Below, piece by piece: positions 26,211 to 36,500 of a stretch of 59,764 bases of DNA. The notes under the pieces were generated by a model. The model searched no databases. It saw only the letters and a program-made list of their open reading frames with translations, and was not told the DNA's origin. The DNA comes from Bacteroidota bacterium (GTDB lineage Bacteria; Bacteroidota; Ignavibacteria; OLB7). Both the position numbers and the translations under genes were made by a program. Numbering within the stretch: the stretch's first letter is position 1; each line of letters starts with the position of its first letter. The stretch is from positions 1 through 59,764 of the forward strand of contig JAFDZV010000037.1 of NCBI GenBank assembly GCA_018266795.1. Reading direction: 5' to 3'.

Positions 26211-28145
26211 ATGTGTCTGCGCCAGCCAGTGAGGTTCGTGGCAATTGCGGCTGCGCTGTTCTGCATCCTGTCGTGTTGCGATATGCATGCGCAACTGCTC
26301 GTGGAGCCGGCAGTCGGCAGTGGCTACGAGTTCGGGGTGCCGCTTGCCGCGTCGCGCATTCCAGGGCAGGTTAATCGTGTCGGTGCGCCCGGTACCGGCG
26401 CCTCCTTCAACAACACGTGGTATGCATCCGGTGCGCTTCTGTTTCGCGATCTGATTGCGCGCGGTGTCTCGCCGTTTGCGCGTCTCTCGCTTGCCCTCTC
26501 CATCGGCCGCTTCACCTCCGATTCATACAACTCGCCATTCTACCTGTTGCCCGGCGGGCCGGACTCGGCCCGGCGTCAGTTTCAACTCTACAGCTCGCTT
26601 GGAATCGTTCAACTCGATGTTCCGATTCTCTTCGCGATCGGCGGCGGATGGTCTGTCGGTGCCGGCCCCTGGGCCAGCTATCGCCTCACGTCGTCGTTGA
26701 TCGCAACGGAACGGATCGCCGCGCCGGACTCCGCACTCTTCTTCGACGGCACGCAGCAGCGCGTGATCGATGCCGGCGAAACCCTGAGCACCAGCCGGTT
26801 TCGTTTCGGAGGCATGCTCTCCGCCGGCCGGCGCATCCCGCTTGGAATGCGGTTGGCATTGCTCCCGGAACTGTACGGCCGTCTGGATGCAGGCTCGTTG
26901 CGTGACGGACTTGGATCGCGTGCTCTCAGCGGCGGCGTTTCGTTTGCGCTCCTGTTCGATCTCTCGGAGGGAGCCGAACGGCGGCGCGATACTGCAACGG
27001 TGCCGCCTCCGTCTGCACCATCCACGCGAGTCCTTCGCGCAACGATCGGCCTCGCGGCCCAGGACGGAGGGCATCGCGCATTGATCCGACCGGAGCGCGT
27101 GCTGTACCGGTCCGTGATGCCTTTGATCCCGACCGTGTACTTCGACGAAGGGACGGCCGACCTGCCCGAGCGCTACCGCCGCATGAGCCGCGAGCGGGCC
27201 GTTGGGTTCAGCGAGGCGATGCTGGCTCGTAGTGGGTTCAACGATCAGTACGATCACCTGCTGGATATCGTTGGTTCGCGCATGCGCGACAACGCCGGGC
27301 TTCGACTCGTGCTTCGAGGCTCTGCGGAACGTACGGAGCCGGCCGGGCTTGCACGCCGGCGGGCCGCAGCAGTTCGCGGCTACCTCGAGGAGGTGTGGAG
27401 CATTGCCGCCTCGCGCATCCTGATGGAGGCCGAACCTGGCGGTGCTCCTGCACGCCAGGGTGTCCAGACGCGCAGCGTTGCGTTTGCATTGCAATCCACG
27501 GAGCCGGCCGCTCCGGTTCGCAGCGAATGGATTGTTGAACGATGGCATGCCGAGCCGGTGAAACTGGCCCATACGGTGCAGGCCGATGCCGGGCTCGCCT
27601 CGTGGGCGTTGACTGTTCGCCAGGGGCCGGCACTGATTGCGCGATCCACCGATCGCGATGGCGATCTGCCCGATCATGTGGAGGGTGTGATCACTGCCGC
27701 CGCAGGCACGGAGCCGCTGGTTGCGGAATTGATGGTGGAGGATAGCACCGGGGAGCGGGCGGTTTCACGCGACACGCTGAGCATTGTGCGCGCGGCGCTC
27801 GATGCCGATGCGCCGCAGGAGGAGATCTCAACCTATCTCTTTACCGGCTCGCGCGAGGAGGTCGGCCGGATGTCGGAGGAACTGGCGCTCGACACCCGCG
27901 ACAGTGCCATCGTCCGCATATCGACCACGGGCGATCGGGGCATCGACTCCGCCTCGTTCGTGGTTATCGGGCAGATATCGCTATCGCTGGAACGGCACGG
28001 CCGGCACGTGCGAACGCTGCAGACGATGCGCAGCACGGAGGGGGAGCGCATCCCGGGCACCGAGGCCCCGATGAACAACCTTCCGCCGGTGCCCGCGGAT
28101 GATGTCGTCATTGTCACCGTGGAGCAGAGCGGAGCCGCCCGCTGA
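26211..28145 (+). CDS. Outer-membrane beta-barrel plus OmpA-like protein (module A)
   Basis: 644 residues from ATG 26211 with a signal peptide ending near MHAQ (residue 28). Residues 30-260 alternate like a barrel (YEFGVPL, LALLPELYGRL). A Pro/Ser linker (PPPSAPS) leads to an OmpA-like domain at about 300-430: IPTVYFDEGTADLPERY, VLRGSAE, then ARRRAAAVRGYL with the conserved peptidoglycan-binding Arg. The remaining 200 residues (including ELMVEDSTGERAVSRDTL) match the tail of the 31134 product and have no family I recognise. The protein would anchor the outer membrane to the wall. It is a paralogue of 31134, in the same position of a duplicated module. Confidence 0.87.
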   Translation: MCLRQPVRFVAIAAALFCILSCCDMHAQLLVEPAVGSGYEFGVPLAASRIPGQVNRVGAPGTGASFNNTWYASGALLFRDLIARGVSPFARLSLALSIGRFTSDSYNSPFYLLPGGPDSARRQFQLYSSLGIVQLDVPILFAIGGGWSVGAGPWASYRLTSSLIATERIAAPDSALFFDGTQQRVIDAGETLSTSRFRFGGMLSAGRRIPLGMRLALLPELYGRLDAGSLRDGLGSRALSGGVSFALLFDLSEGAERRRDTATVPPPSAPSTRVLRATIGLAAQDGGHRALIRPERVLYRSVMPLIPTVYFDEGTADLPERYRRMSRERAVGFSEAMLARSGFNDQYDHLLDIVGSRMRDNAGLRLVLRGSAERTEPAGLARRRAAAVRGYLEEVWSIAASRILMEAEPGGAPARQGVQTRSVAFALQSTEPAAPVRSEWIVERWHAEPVKLAHTVQADAGLASWALTVRQGPALIARSTDRDGDLPDHVEGVITAAAGTEPLVAELMVEDSTGERAVSRDTLSIVRAALDADAPQEEISTYLFTGSREEVGRMSEELALDTRDSAIVRISTTGDRGIDSASFVVIGQISLSLERHGRHVRTLQTMRSTEGERIPGTEAPMNNLPPVPADDVVIVTVEQSGAAR

Positions 28146-28164
28146 AGTGGCGCCGAAAACGAAA

Positions 28165-28194
28165 CGTGGCCGCCCCCATTCGGATGCGGCCACG
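28165..28194. terminator. Bidirectional terminator hairpin between convergent genes
   Basis: CGTGGCCGC (28165-28173) pairs exactly with GCGGCCACG (28186-28194) around a 12-nt loop. It lies between the stop of the OmpA-type gene and the end of the minus-strand anti-sigma gene. The T-tracts are weak. Confidence 0.65.
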
Positions 28195-28227
28195 AACTTC
28201 CAAGTGTGTGGGATGGATCTCGTTCTG

Positions 28228-28992
28228 CTACTTGATGTGAGGCTGGCGTTTACGAATGGAGCCGTTCCCAGCCTCTTCATATGTCGGCACGGATTTTTCC
28301 GGATGCGTTGATGCACTGGCGCCCGCTGCTCTCCGGCCGTGCTCTCCTTGAACAACGGGTCCGGAGTGTACCATCTCCGATTCGCGTACGTTCTGGCGGC
28401 GTGTACTCTGCCGTACCGGTGCGGTCTCAGAAGCTTGCGCATCGTTGCCCGGCTGCTCCCGGACTGGTGCTGCCAGCGGCTGCGTGCCCGATTCAGCCGG
28501 GGCACTGGGGGCCGGAGCCAGGGAGGGGGCGGTGGCAGGGGCTGATGGTGCCGATGACGTGGCCGGAGCACCGGGTGCGGTCGAGGCGCCCGGGTTCTGA
28601 GCCGGTGTGGTTTCATTCCGCTCCGTCAGGCGCGGCGCAAGGAGAAGGGCGAATGCAACGATCAGGGCGCCGGCACCGGCCCAGGGAAGGAAGCGTGCCA
28701 ATCCTCTTCCACCGATGTCGGAGGAAGGCGAGCCAATCCTGCCTGCACCTTCGGGTTCGAGTTCGGATGATACCGCACCGAGCATTGTAAGGAAGCGCGT
28801 TCGCGACGCCGCCGATGGTTCCGGGAGCGAGGCGCGATCGTTCCGAACGGCCATGGAAATCAGTTGCTCGGCGCCAAGCGCGCGCTGTAACTGAGGGTCT
28901 CCCTTCGAGCGTTCAAGCAACGCCTGCCGTTCTTCCTGCGACATGTCGCCGTTGCGAAAGCGCTCCATCAAGTTCTCACGATCATCCATCAT
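28228..28992 (-). CDS. Cysteine-free membrane anti-sigma-like protein (module B)
   Basis: 254 residues. The N-terminal helical domain (ENLMERFRNGDMSQEERQALLE, AEQLISMAVRNDRASLP) is clearly related to the module A protein at 23102 and has no Cys. The membrane helix is near residues 98-118 (FLPWAGAGALIVAFALLLA). The periplasmic tail is an extended Ala/Pro/Ser-rich region, then a basic end (RKRQPHIK). The start overlaps the sigma stop by one base, so translation is coupled. Likely the cognate anti-sigma of the 28992 product, inferred from context and paralogy. Tail composition predicts an unfolded spacer reaching toward the cell wall. Confidence 0.8.
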   Translation of the reverse strand: MMDDRENLMERFRNGDMSQEERQALLERSKGDPQLQRALGAEQLISMAVRNDRASLPEPSAASRTRFLTMLGAVSSELEPEGAGRIGSPSSDIGGRGLARFLPWAGAGALIVAFALLLAPRLTERNETTPAQNPGASTAPGAPATSSAPSAPATAPSLAPAPSAPAESGTQPLAAPVREQPGNDAQASETAPVRQSTRRQNVRESEMVHSGPVVQGEHGRRAAGASASTHPEKSVPTYEEAGNGSIRKRQPHIK

Positions 28993-29666
28993 TACCCGTT
29001 TGCCTCCATGTCACTCATGTCGTTGCGTGAAAGCAACGTTGCGGGATCAACTCCCGATTCCTGGATCAAGGCCATAACTCGCTCGCGTAACTGTAGGCGT
29101 GCACGTGATGCACGCTTTCGAATGGCGTCCGGTGACTTTTCGAGCATGGTTGCGATCTCGTCCAATCGGTAGCCACTATACAAACTCAGTATCAGTACCT
29201 CGCGATAATCATCGGGGAGGGAGTGGAGCGCGCGTACCGCGATATCCTCGAGTTCCGACAGCTCGTGTTGCGAGGTCTTCGGCAGGGCGCCTTCGTGTAC
29301 GTCATCGAGCGAAGATGTACGCCGACGAGCTTTCAACTGATTCAGACAAAGGTTGCGCGCGATGCGCAGAAGGAATCCGGTCGGGTTCAGCACATGTTGC
29401 GGCCGCGCTCGCAGGCGGGCAATCCGTTCCCAGATCTCCTGTGTCAGGTCCTCCGCCTGCTCACCATTGCCGAGCAGCTTCAGGCAATACATGTACAGGC
29501 GCCGGTTGTGGCGATCGTACAATGTCACGAGCGCATTGGTATTACCGCTGAAGAGATAGCTCTCCAGCAGTGCGACATCATCGCTCGGGTCCATGGCGGA
29601 CACGGTATTGATTGCGTTGCGCTCCGTGTTCACCGAAGATGAAAGCGTCAACTGAAAGTGACTCAT
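28992..29666 (-). CDS. ECF sigma factor (module B)
   Basis: 224 residues from ATG 29666, with GGAG 11 nt upstream. The start may instead be ATG 29594, which removes 24 residues. Region 2 (TLYDRHNRRLYMYCLKLLGN, AEDLTQEIWERIARL, GFLLRIARNLCLNQLKARRR) and region 4 (DDYREVLILSLYSGYRLDEIATMLEKSPDAIRKRASRARLQL) are complete and close to the module A sigma. It is divergent from the lipoprotein at 29969 across a 302-bp region with a -7-like box, which is where its own target promoter might be expected. Confidence 0.92.
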   Translation of the reverse strand: MSHFQLTLSSSVNTERNAINTVSAMDPSDDVALLESYLFSGNTNALVTLYDRHNRRLYMYCLKLLGNGEQAEDLTQEIWERIARLRARPQHVLNPTGFLLRIARNLCLNQLKARRRTSSLDDVHEGALPKTSQHELSELEDIAVRALHSLPDDYREVLILSLYSGYRLDEIATMLEKSPDAIRKRASRARLQLRERVMALIQESGVDPATLLSRNDMSDMEANG

Positions 29667-29931
29667 TCAGAAAAGCTCCAGGAAGCTACTCACCCCCGAT
29701 GACAATTGCCAGCAGGAGCGTGTGACAGTGGCATAAACCGTGGTCAACCAAATAGCTGTACGATACGTCCACTTCGAGGGGGCGCGGCAACATCGAGCGT
29801 GGAGGCGTGTTGTTCACACGAGAGGAACGAATCGTTCGGAGGCATACAACGGCCGGCCAACCGGCCCTCTCCGGCGGAACGTGCGCCGGTTGCCCATTGC
29901 TTCAGGCCTTCCTCTGTGGGCTCTTTTCCCG

Positions 29932-29939
29932 TATTCTTG
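29932..29939 (+). promoter_or_regulatory. Candidate -7 element for the propeller lipoprotein (TATTCTTG)
   Basis: TATTCTTG (one mismatch to TAnnTTTG) lies 29 bp before the ATG at 29969, in the 302-bp divergent region between the module B sigma and lipoprotein genes. I see no gene in that region. Confidence 0.35.
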
Positions 29940-29968
29940 CAGATATCCCCTTCGGAGTCGAGCAGCAC

Positions 29969-31132
29969 ATGCAGAAACCGAAACGGCAACTCTTTATCGC
30001 ATTGGCGTTTGCATCGGCCGCAGTTGGTGCCATTGGCGGCTGCAGCGATCCTGTTGCTACTTCGCCCCCTGATTCCTTCTGGAGCCGGGGGGGCCCAATT
30101 CTGTATACTCGCCAGGCCAGCGTCGTGGATGCCGGGCAGGTGCGGGTGATCGGACCGGACGGTGCGGGGGATACGTCGCGATGGGCCGGGACTATCCCAT
30201 GCCCTCCGCGGCTTGGGCATGCGATCATCGTCAATTACCTGGCCAAGACGCTCTCCGTTGTCCCGATCCCCGATGCCGGTACGCCCCGCCAGTTCCGCGT
30301 GGAGGCCGGCGGAACGATCACCGCCGTGGCCTATGCACCGGATGCGGCCAGGGTGGCATATGTGGTGCGCGCAAACGGAACCCCGCCGCTCTCGTCGTTA
30401 TATATCTGCGACACCAACGGCACCGCGGCTCCGATGGCCGCCGACGTTGCCAACTCCTCCTATCCGGTGTTCTCGCCGGATGGAAACAGGGTGGCCTTCT
30501 ATGCCGGAGCGGACCAGAGCGAGATTCATGTGCTGGACCTGAAGAGCCAGCGGATCGATACGATCGCTGCCGGTGCGTTCCCATGGACGATCGAAAACGT
30601 GGACTGGTCGCCGGGCGGCGACTCGATTCTCTTCGCGGGAAGGAGCAACGATGGTGGAACACGGCATATATGCATCGTGAGCGCCTCAGGCGGACCGCAG
30701 CGCTCGCTTACCGCCGGCATCGGCGGCGACAACCGATGGCCGTTGTGGTCGCCCGATGGAGGCCGGATTGCATTCATTCACAACAACGAGCTCTGGGTGA
30801 TGAAGGCTGATGGCACCGATGGCGAGCAGCTCACCCATATCTCTTCCTCGCCAACGCAGTACCGCATCGCGATCAATCCGCAGTGGTCGCCGGATGCCTC
30901 GATGATCGTGTTCTCCGCGATCGCAGGCAATCCGCTTCAGGGCGTGCTACAGGTTGTGGATGTGTCGACGCATCGTGTAAATGTTCTGGCGCGAGATGTT
31001 CTACCAGGCTTCTGGTGCCCCCCGAACCTTCATGCATCCTGCCGTGCACCCGAGCGTCCTCGTCTCGTTGCACGGGCCGCCGTGCATGTCACCAAAAACC
31101 AGTGGAGACCGATGCAACGTGCAGCGACGTGA
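29969..31132 (+). CDS. Lipoprotein with TolB/PD40-type beta-propeller (module B)
   Basis: 387 residues from ATG 29969. The lipobox is AIGGC (Cys near residue 25). The body has repeated PD40 motifs: YPVFSPDGNRVAFYAG, ENVDWSPGGDSILFAG, RWPLWSPDGGRIAFIH and INPQWSPDASMIVFSA, each a blade of a TolB-like propeller. It is probably a periplasmic or outer-membrane lipoprotein mediating protein contacts. The last 40 or so residues after LPGFWCP are Arg/Pro/Cys-rich and unlike the propeller, so the natural end may have been altered by a small frameshift or an insertion. Its stop is one base before the next ATG, so the two genes are surely cotranscribed. Confidence 0.88.
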   Translation: MQKPKRQLFIALAFASAAVGAIGGCSDPVATSPPDSFWSRGGPILYTRQASVVDAGQVRVIGPDGAGDTSRWAGTIPCPPRLGHAIIVNYLAKTLSVVPIPDAGTPRQFRVEAGGTITAVAYAPDAARVAYVVRANGTPPLSSLYICDTNGTAAPMAADVANSSYPVFSPDGNRVAFYAGADQSEIHVLDLKSQRIDTIAAGAFPWTIENVDWSPGGDSILFAGRSNDGGTRHICIVSASGGPQRSLTAGIGGDNRWPLWSPDGGRIAFIHNNELWVMKADGTDGEQLTHISSSPTQYRIAINPQWSPDASMIVFSAIAGNPLQGVLQVVDVSTHRVNVLARDVLPGFWCPPNLHASCRAPERPRLVARAAVHVTKNQWRPMQRAAT

Positions 31133-31133
31133 C

Positions 31134-33134
31134 ATGAAATTCTTCCGTCATGTACGATTGCTTCTGCTTCTGCTCGCCGTGCACGCAACCGTTGCACATG
31201 CGCAGCAGCCGGCGGAAGCAGGCATTGTCGTTTCCTATCGCTTCGGAGTTCCGCTCGAATTGCTCCGCTCCGTGGGGCATGTCAACGGGCTTGCCGCTGG
31301 CGGCATTGGGAGTTCCTATACGAACATTGTGGGTGGAGGACTACATGCTGCGTTCGGGTCGCTTCTCTCTGAACGGTTCGGTCTCGATATGTCCGGGGAA
31401 GTGCTCGTTGCCGCAGGCCGGTTCCGTTCGGCCGTGTATGCCGGCGATCGCGAGCTGGATCCGCTTACAGGCCAGATCGTTCCTGCGCAGTATCAGTCTC
31501 TGATCTCATCCACACGAACCGCACTCGACGCGCAGCTGCGCATCTGTTATTCACTGGCCACCAATTCCCGGTTGTCTGCCGGCATATGGGGCACGCCACA
31601 ACTGTCGGCGACATACAACTACGCGATTCGAAAGCTCGCGCCGCTTGTGCCGAACAGTACCGTTCCGGATTCCGTGCCTCCTGCCTTCGTGACAACGGAA
31701 CCATCCGCTGCACTACGCTATGGTTTGGGAGCTGCCGGCTCGATGGAACTACCTGTCGGCACCGGCCTGCTGCGGCCGGAACTCGGAGCGCGCCTCGATC
31801 TGCCGGCTTTGGCGGACGGCCTGGGGATACGTTCGCTCAGCGTTCGGGCGTCGCTGGCTTGGGTGTTCCTTCGCCGTCAATCGGTGGACAGCGTCTCACC
31901 GCCTCCTCAACCTCCGGTGATCGCCAGAGGGGCGGATGATATCTCCGTGCGGAGATCCGCTGTTCCATTCAACGCAACCGATCCTGCCGTAGGACCTGAG
32001 TCGCGCGACCTCACGGCGAAGCCTCGTCTCGTTGCGTCGATCGATCTGTTCAGTCCGGGCGAGGGAGGCATACGCCTGCAGACCGCTCAGGTGCATCCGG
32101 AAATCATTCAGCATCAGATCTGGATGGCGTTTCCGACGCTGCTCTATTGCGATGCCGGCATCACCGGAATCCCGGAGCGATACCGGCAGTTCACGCCGGA
32201 GCATGCCGCCTCCTTCGCGCCTGCCGAACTCGTTCATCGATCGCCTGCGGATATCTACTGTCACGCTCTGGACCTTCTCGGGTATCGGATGCGGCTGGAT
32301 CAGTCAACCACGGTTACGCTTGTGGGAAATCGTTCGGTCGATGAGCGGCCCGGGATCGCACAGGCCAGAGCTGACGCGGCGCGCGCCTATCTTCATGATG
32401 TCTGGGGCATTGCTTCGGAGCGAATTGCAACCAAGCGGGGGCTGGGGTATGGGATGGGGGATGACCATGTTGAACGGTGCGTGGTGATAGAAGGTCCGGT
32501 GGAATCCCTGCTTGCGCCGGTGGTTGTCGAGTGGCGCTCGCGAGCGTACCGGCTGCCTCCGTTGGATATCGATCCGGAGATCGAGGCGCAGGCCGGTGTA
32601 CGGAACTGGACGATTACCGTACGTCAGGATGGTCATGTGGTGACCAGCTATTCAAGCAGCGACAATGAGGATGGGAATACGGATATCCATCTTGCCATCC
32701 CCGAAGATTACGCAGGGGGGGTGTTGCCCCCGCTCGTTGCTGAAATGGCCGTGGAGGATTCGAGCGGTCAGAAGTGTGCAGTGCATGATACGCTGCCACT
32801 GGTGATAGGTGCGGGCAACGACTCCGCTGTTTCCACGGACCGCGCGAACCGACTCTACGTTGTTCCCGACGGCAGCGAACGCCGGGCGAAGCTGCGGGAA
32901 ATTGCCGCCGGTGTGCACGACGGCGAGAGCATCACGGTTCGAGGCATCGAAGCTGCCGAGATCGCATCGACGTTGCGTACCATCGTGGATGCACGCCGCC
33001 GTAATGTCGTCTGGACTGTGGATGTCTCGGACGGCGGCATCGGCGGGCTTCCAACGGCAGAGGAGCATCACGTCAATGAGTGCGGGCTCGTGGAGCTTGC
33101 AGCGGTCCATGAAGGCGACAGTGATGGACGGTGA
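31134..33134 (+). CDS. Outer-membrane beta-barrel plus OmpA-like protein (module B)
   Basis: 666 residues from ATG 31134, starting one base after the propeller lipoprotein. The signal peptide ends near AHAQ (residue 24). The barrel part carries YRFGVPL and DGLGIRSLSVRASLA, matching YEFGVPL and DGLGSRALSGGVSFA of the 26211 paralogue. The OmpA-like domain at about 320-440 has FPTLLYCDAGITGIPERY and a RADAARAYLHDVWGI helix with the conserved Arg. The usual F/Y-D/E start is less canonical than in the paralogue (YCDAG for YFDEG). The C-terminal part shares EMAVEDSSGQKCAVHDTLPL with ELMVEDSTGERAVSRDTL. Role: envelope tethering, probably under the divergent ECF sigma. Confidence 0.87.
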   Translation: MKFFRHVRLLLLLLAVHATVAHAQQPAEAGIVVSYRFGVPLELLRSVGHVNGLAAGGIGSSYTNIVGGGLHAAFGSLLSERFGLDMSGEVLVAAGRFRSAVYAGDRELDPLTGQIVPAQYQSLISSTRTALDAQLRICYSLATNSRLSAGIWGTPQLSATYNYAIRKLAPLVPNSTVPDSVPPAFVTTEPSAALRYGLGAAGSMELPVGTGLLRPELGARLDLPALADGLGIRSLSVRASLAWVFLRRQSVDSVSPPPQPPVIARGADDISVRRSAVPFNATDPAVGPESRDLTAKPRLVASIDLFSPGEGGIRLQTAQVHPEIIQHQIWMAFPTLLYCDAGITGIPERYRQFTPEHAASFAPAELVHRSPADIYCHALDLLGYRMRLDQSTTVTLVGNRSVDERPGIAQARADAARAYLHDVWGIASERIATKRGLGYGMGDDHVERCVVIEGPVESLLAPVVVEWRSRAYRLPPLDIDPEIEAQAGVRNWTITVRQDGHVVTSYSSSDNEDGNTDIHLAIPEDYAGGVLPPLVAEMAVEDSSGQKCAVHDTLPLVIGAGNDSAVSTDRANRLYVVPDGSERRAKLREIAAGVHDGESITVRGIEAAEIASTLRTIVDARRRNVVWTVDVSDGGIGGLPTAEEHHVNECGLVELAAVHEGDSDGR

Positions 33135-33500
33135 CCGATCGTCCTGAATACCACCCAATTGCCGTTACTGCATCGATCAAAATCTGCATGCCACGAGGTG
33201 CAGGCCGATACCGATACAGCCACTCTCGAGGTCCTAATCCGGCGGCCGAGACTGCGGTTTTCCGTAGAAATCGGTCATCTACAGCAGCTGGTCGCTGCTG
33301 GCTGGACGTTGCGGGCGGCGATGTCGAAGTCTGTGTGATCACAGTTACGTGCGGGAGAGTAACTCGCTTCTTGGGGCATCACACCCCGTTACATATATTT
33401 AACGCTCTCTCTCCGTGGTAGTTCGTGGGCTATCGCGCTGGGCGCAGTGACCTCTGGACCGGCCGCTGGTTTTGTTGCACCGTCAGCTTGGAGCTCGTAT
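33135..33500. other. Intergenic region with promoter of the giant adhesin
   Basis: A GTG-started frame overlapping the previous stop (33131-33421) was considered and rejected. The right part holds the promoter candidate at 33371-33401. No terminator-like hairpin was found. Confidence 0.4.
33371..33401 (+). promoter_or_regulatory. Candidate -33/-7 promoter for the giant adhesin
   Basis: TTG (33371-33373) is followed after 20 bp by TATATTTA (33394-33401), close to TTTG-N19-TAnnTTTG. A short dyad GGGG-N7-CCCC lies between the two boxes. The ATG is 99 bp further on. Confidence 0.45.
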
Positions 33501-36500
33501 ATGCATCTGAACCGTACACCCCTGCCCATTCTGCTCTTGCTATTTCTGTTTGTGACGCCGATCGTTGTCAAGGCACAACGATCGGAGACGCGACATCAGC
33601 ATCGCGGCGTTGCAGCTGCCGGGAGTCATCATGACGATGATGGGCCACGGCATGACGGATTGCGCCGTATCAACGGAAGCACGCTCAAGTTCACCGAGAA
33701 TCGCGGTCAGCTGATCGATATCAACGGCAAGCCCGTTCCCGATGTGCTCTACTCAGCGAGTTCCGGGGATGCCATGGTCTTTTTCGAGAAGGGACGCCTG
33801 ATCTATGAGTTCAGTCGCCTCGATGGAGACATGAACTACTACAGCGATCGGTGCCAGAACGGCTACATGCGCGGGAACAATGGTGCGAAAGGCTATTACA
33901 TAGACGAGCCGATACTCAATCTGCATCGCATGGACATGGAACTGGTCGGGGCGAATCCCGACGTTCGTGTGGAGCCTGCGGAGCAGTTGGATTCGTACGA
34001 GAACTACTATCTGGCGCAGTGCCGCGACGGAATCACCGGCGTCCATTCCTGGCGGCGTCTCGTCTATCATGACGTGTACCCGCACATCGACATGACAGTA
34101 GGCGCAGGAGAGAACGGCGCGAAGATCGACTTCGTAGTACACCCGGGCGGCCGGATCTCCGATATCCAGATGCGATATGTCGGTGCGGACAGCGTACGGC
34201 TCGGCAAGGATGCGTCGTTGCGGGTGCAGACGCCGCTTGGCTATCTGCAGGCTGCCAGTCCCTACTGTTTTCAGACGCAGGGAGTCTTCGGAGCGATCAC
34301 CAGCCGTTACGGGCTCGACAACAACGTGGTGACCTTCGCGGTCTCCGGCTACGATCCCTCTCAGGATCTCGTCATCGATCCGTTCCAGCTCTGGGCGACC
34401 TTCTACGGCAACAGCAACTCCGAGCAGTTGAGCGGTGGTGATCCGACGGAGGTGGACCGCAAGGGCAATGCCCTGATCGCCGGTTCCACGCGCACCACGT
34501 TCCCGATCGTGACGCAGCCGGGTGGGTATACACAGGGATTCTCCGGCGGCGACGAGGCATTCGTTGCACGGTTCAGCGCAGACGGCCGGCTCCGCTGGTC
34601 CACTATCTATGGCGGACCACAGGACGAGCTTGCCCACGGCGTTGCAACGGATACGGATCTGAACGTCTTCATCACAGGCCATACCTTCAGTACCGGTACC
34701 GGGTTCCCGACATCCGCCGGCGCATTCCAGTCCTCATTCGCGGGCGTGCGTGATGCGTTTGCCGTGAAGTTCGATTCCAATGGCGTCCGGTTGTGGGGTA
34801 CCCTGTATGGCGGAAGCCAGTTCGACGACGGCTACGGATTTGCTGTTGACAGCTCGAAAAACGTTGCGCTCCTGGTGACAACGCAGAGCAGCGGCATGCA
34901 AACTCCGCCGCTGGCTGCATACCACGGCAACTACGACGTCATCGTGGTGAAGTTCAATGCCGGCGGCAATCGCGTATGGGCGGAATACTTCGGCGGTTCG
35001 GGCGAGGACTACGGTTACGCTGCGGCAACGGACGTGAACGACAACATCCTCATATCCGGCTATACCTACAGTACGTCGCCGAGCTGGACGATGGTGAGCG
35101 CTGCGCAGGCGCAGAACGGCGGCAATGGGGATGCCTTTGTCGTGAAGATGACATCTGCCGGGGCGGTGATATGGTCCACCTATTACGGCGGTCCGGGGAC
35201 AGAGAACAACGACGCCGTTGCAATCGCCTACAACGGATTGGCAACCAATATCAACGGCGATATTTTTCTCGGCGGCACCACGTACAAGAATGCGCTTGCG
35301 AACCCCGGGTTCCCGGTTACCGGCGGCGCGTTTCAGACTACGTACGGAGGCGGTACGTGTGATGCATACGTCACGAAGTTCGATTCCAACGGAGTTGTAG
35401 TCTGGTCCACATATGTAGGAGGCAGCGGCGCCGATTATGGAACGGGCGTTGCCTCCAATGCATCCGGAGGTGTGCTGCTGACAGGGTTCACCTCCACGGC
35501 CAATGCTACATTCCCGACACTCGCGGCGGCGGGTGCCAAGCCGGGAGCCTTCCAACAGAATGCGAATGCCGGCGGCAACGATGCGTTCATCGTAAAGTTG
35601 AACGGGGCTGGCATTCAGAAGTGGGGGACGTTCTTCGGCGGCAACGGGGATGACCGAGGGGAAGGTATCTCGTTCGATCCCTATGGCTCCATCGTGATTG
35701 GCGGCCAGACGACGACCGCCAATCTCAACGGCCAGGCGCCGTTTGCGATGTCGATCACAGCGAATCCCATCATCCAGGCCAACTATGGCGGCGTGCAGGA
35801 TGCCTTCGTCAGCGTTCTATGCGATCCCGATCCTGCGCCCATTGATTCCAGTGGTCCGCATAAGCTGTGTGACGGCGATACGGTGACGCTATCGGTACGT
35901 CCCGGTTATTCGAGCGTCAAGTGGTACAAGAAGGATCCGCCGCCCAGCGGCGCTGTCAACGAGCTGGTTGCTGCGCGTAATATCGATTCGATCATTATCT
36001 CGGAAACGGGACGCTTCTGGGCAATCGTTCAGAACGCAGGCGGCTGCGAGTCCAGCACGGACTCTATCGATATCACGAAGCTGCAACGGGTGAATCCATT
36101 GATTGCTCCTGCGTCACCGGCCTCGGTCTGCACAGGTGATACTCTGATACTCTCGGTCTCTGCGGTCCAGACGCTTGCCAAGTATGCATGGCTTCGAGGC
36201 CCAGGCCCGACCGACACTGTCTCTACTCTCTCCACAGCGAAGGTGACGGCCCCGGGCAATTTCCCAACCGGCGTGTACAAAGTGTACGTGGTTACCGTTG
36301 ACGGCTGTCGCGACTCCACGACGGTTCAGGTGAACGAGTACCCGAAGCCGACGCCGATTGTGGTTGCGTCTGATACGTCGATCTGCGAGGACGATATGGC
36401 CAACCTCGCTTCGTCAGGAGGCACCGGAGGGGCGATTACGTGGTTCAAGGTTGGCACGGTGCCGGCCGTTGGCGGCGGGCCTCAGTACTCCACGAAGATT

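Noticed and set aside
33131-33421. GTG-started frame of 96 codons overlapping the stop of the module B OmpA gene
   Set aside because: The overlap is suggestive of coupling, but the translation has no motif and it runs through the best promoter candidate for the next gene.
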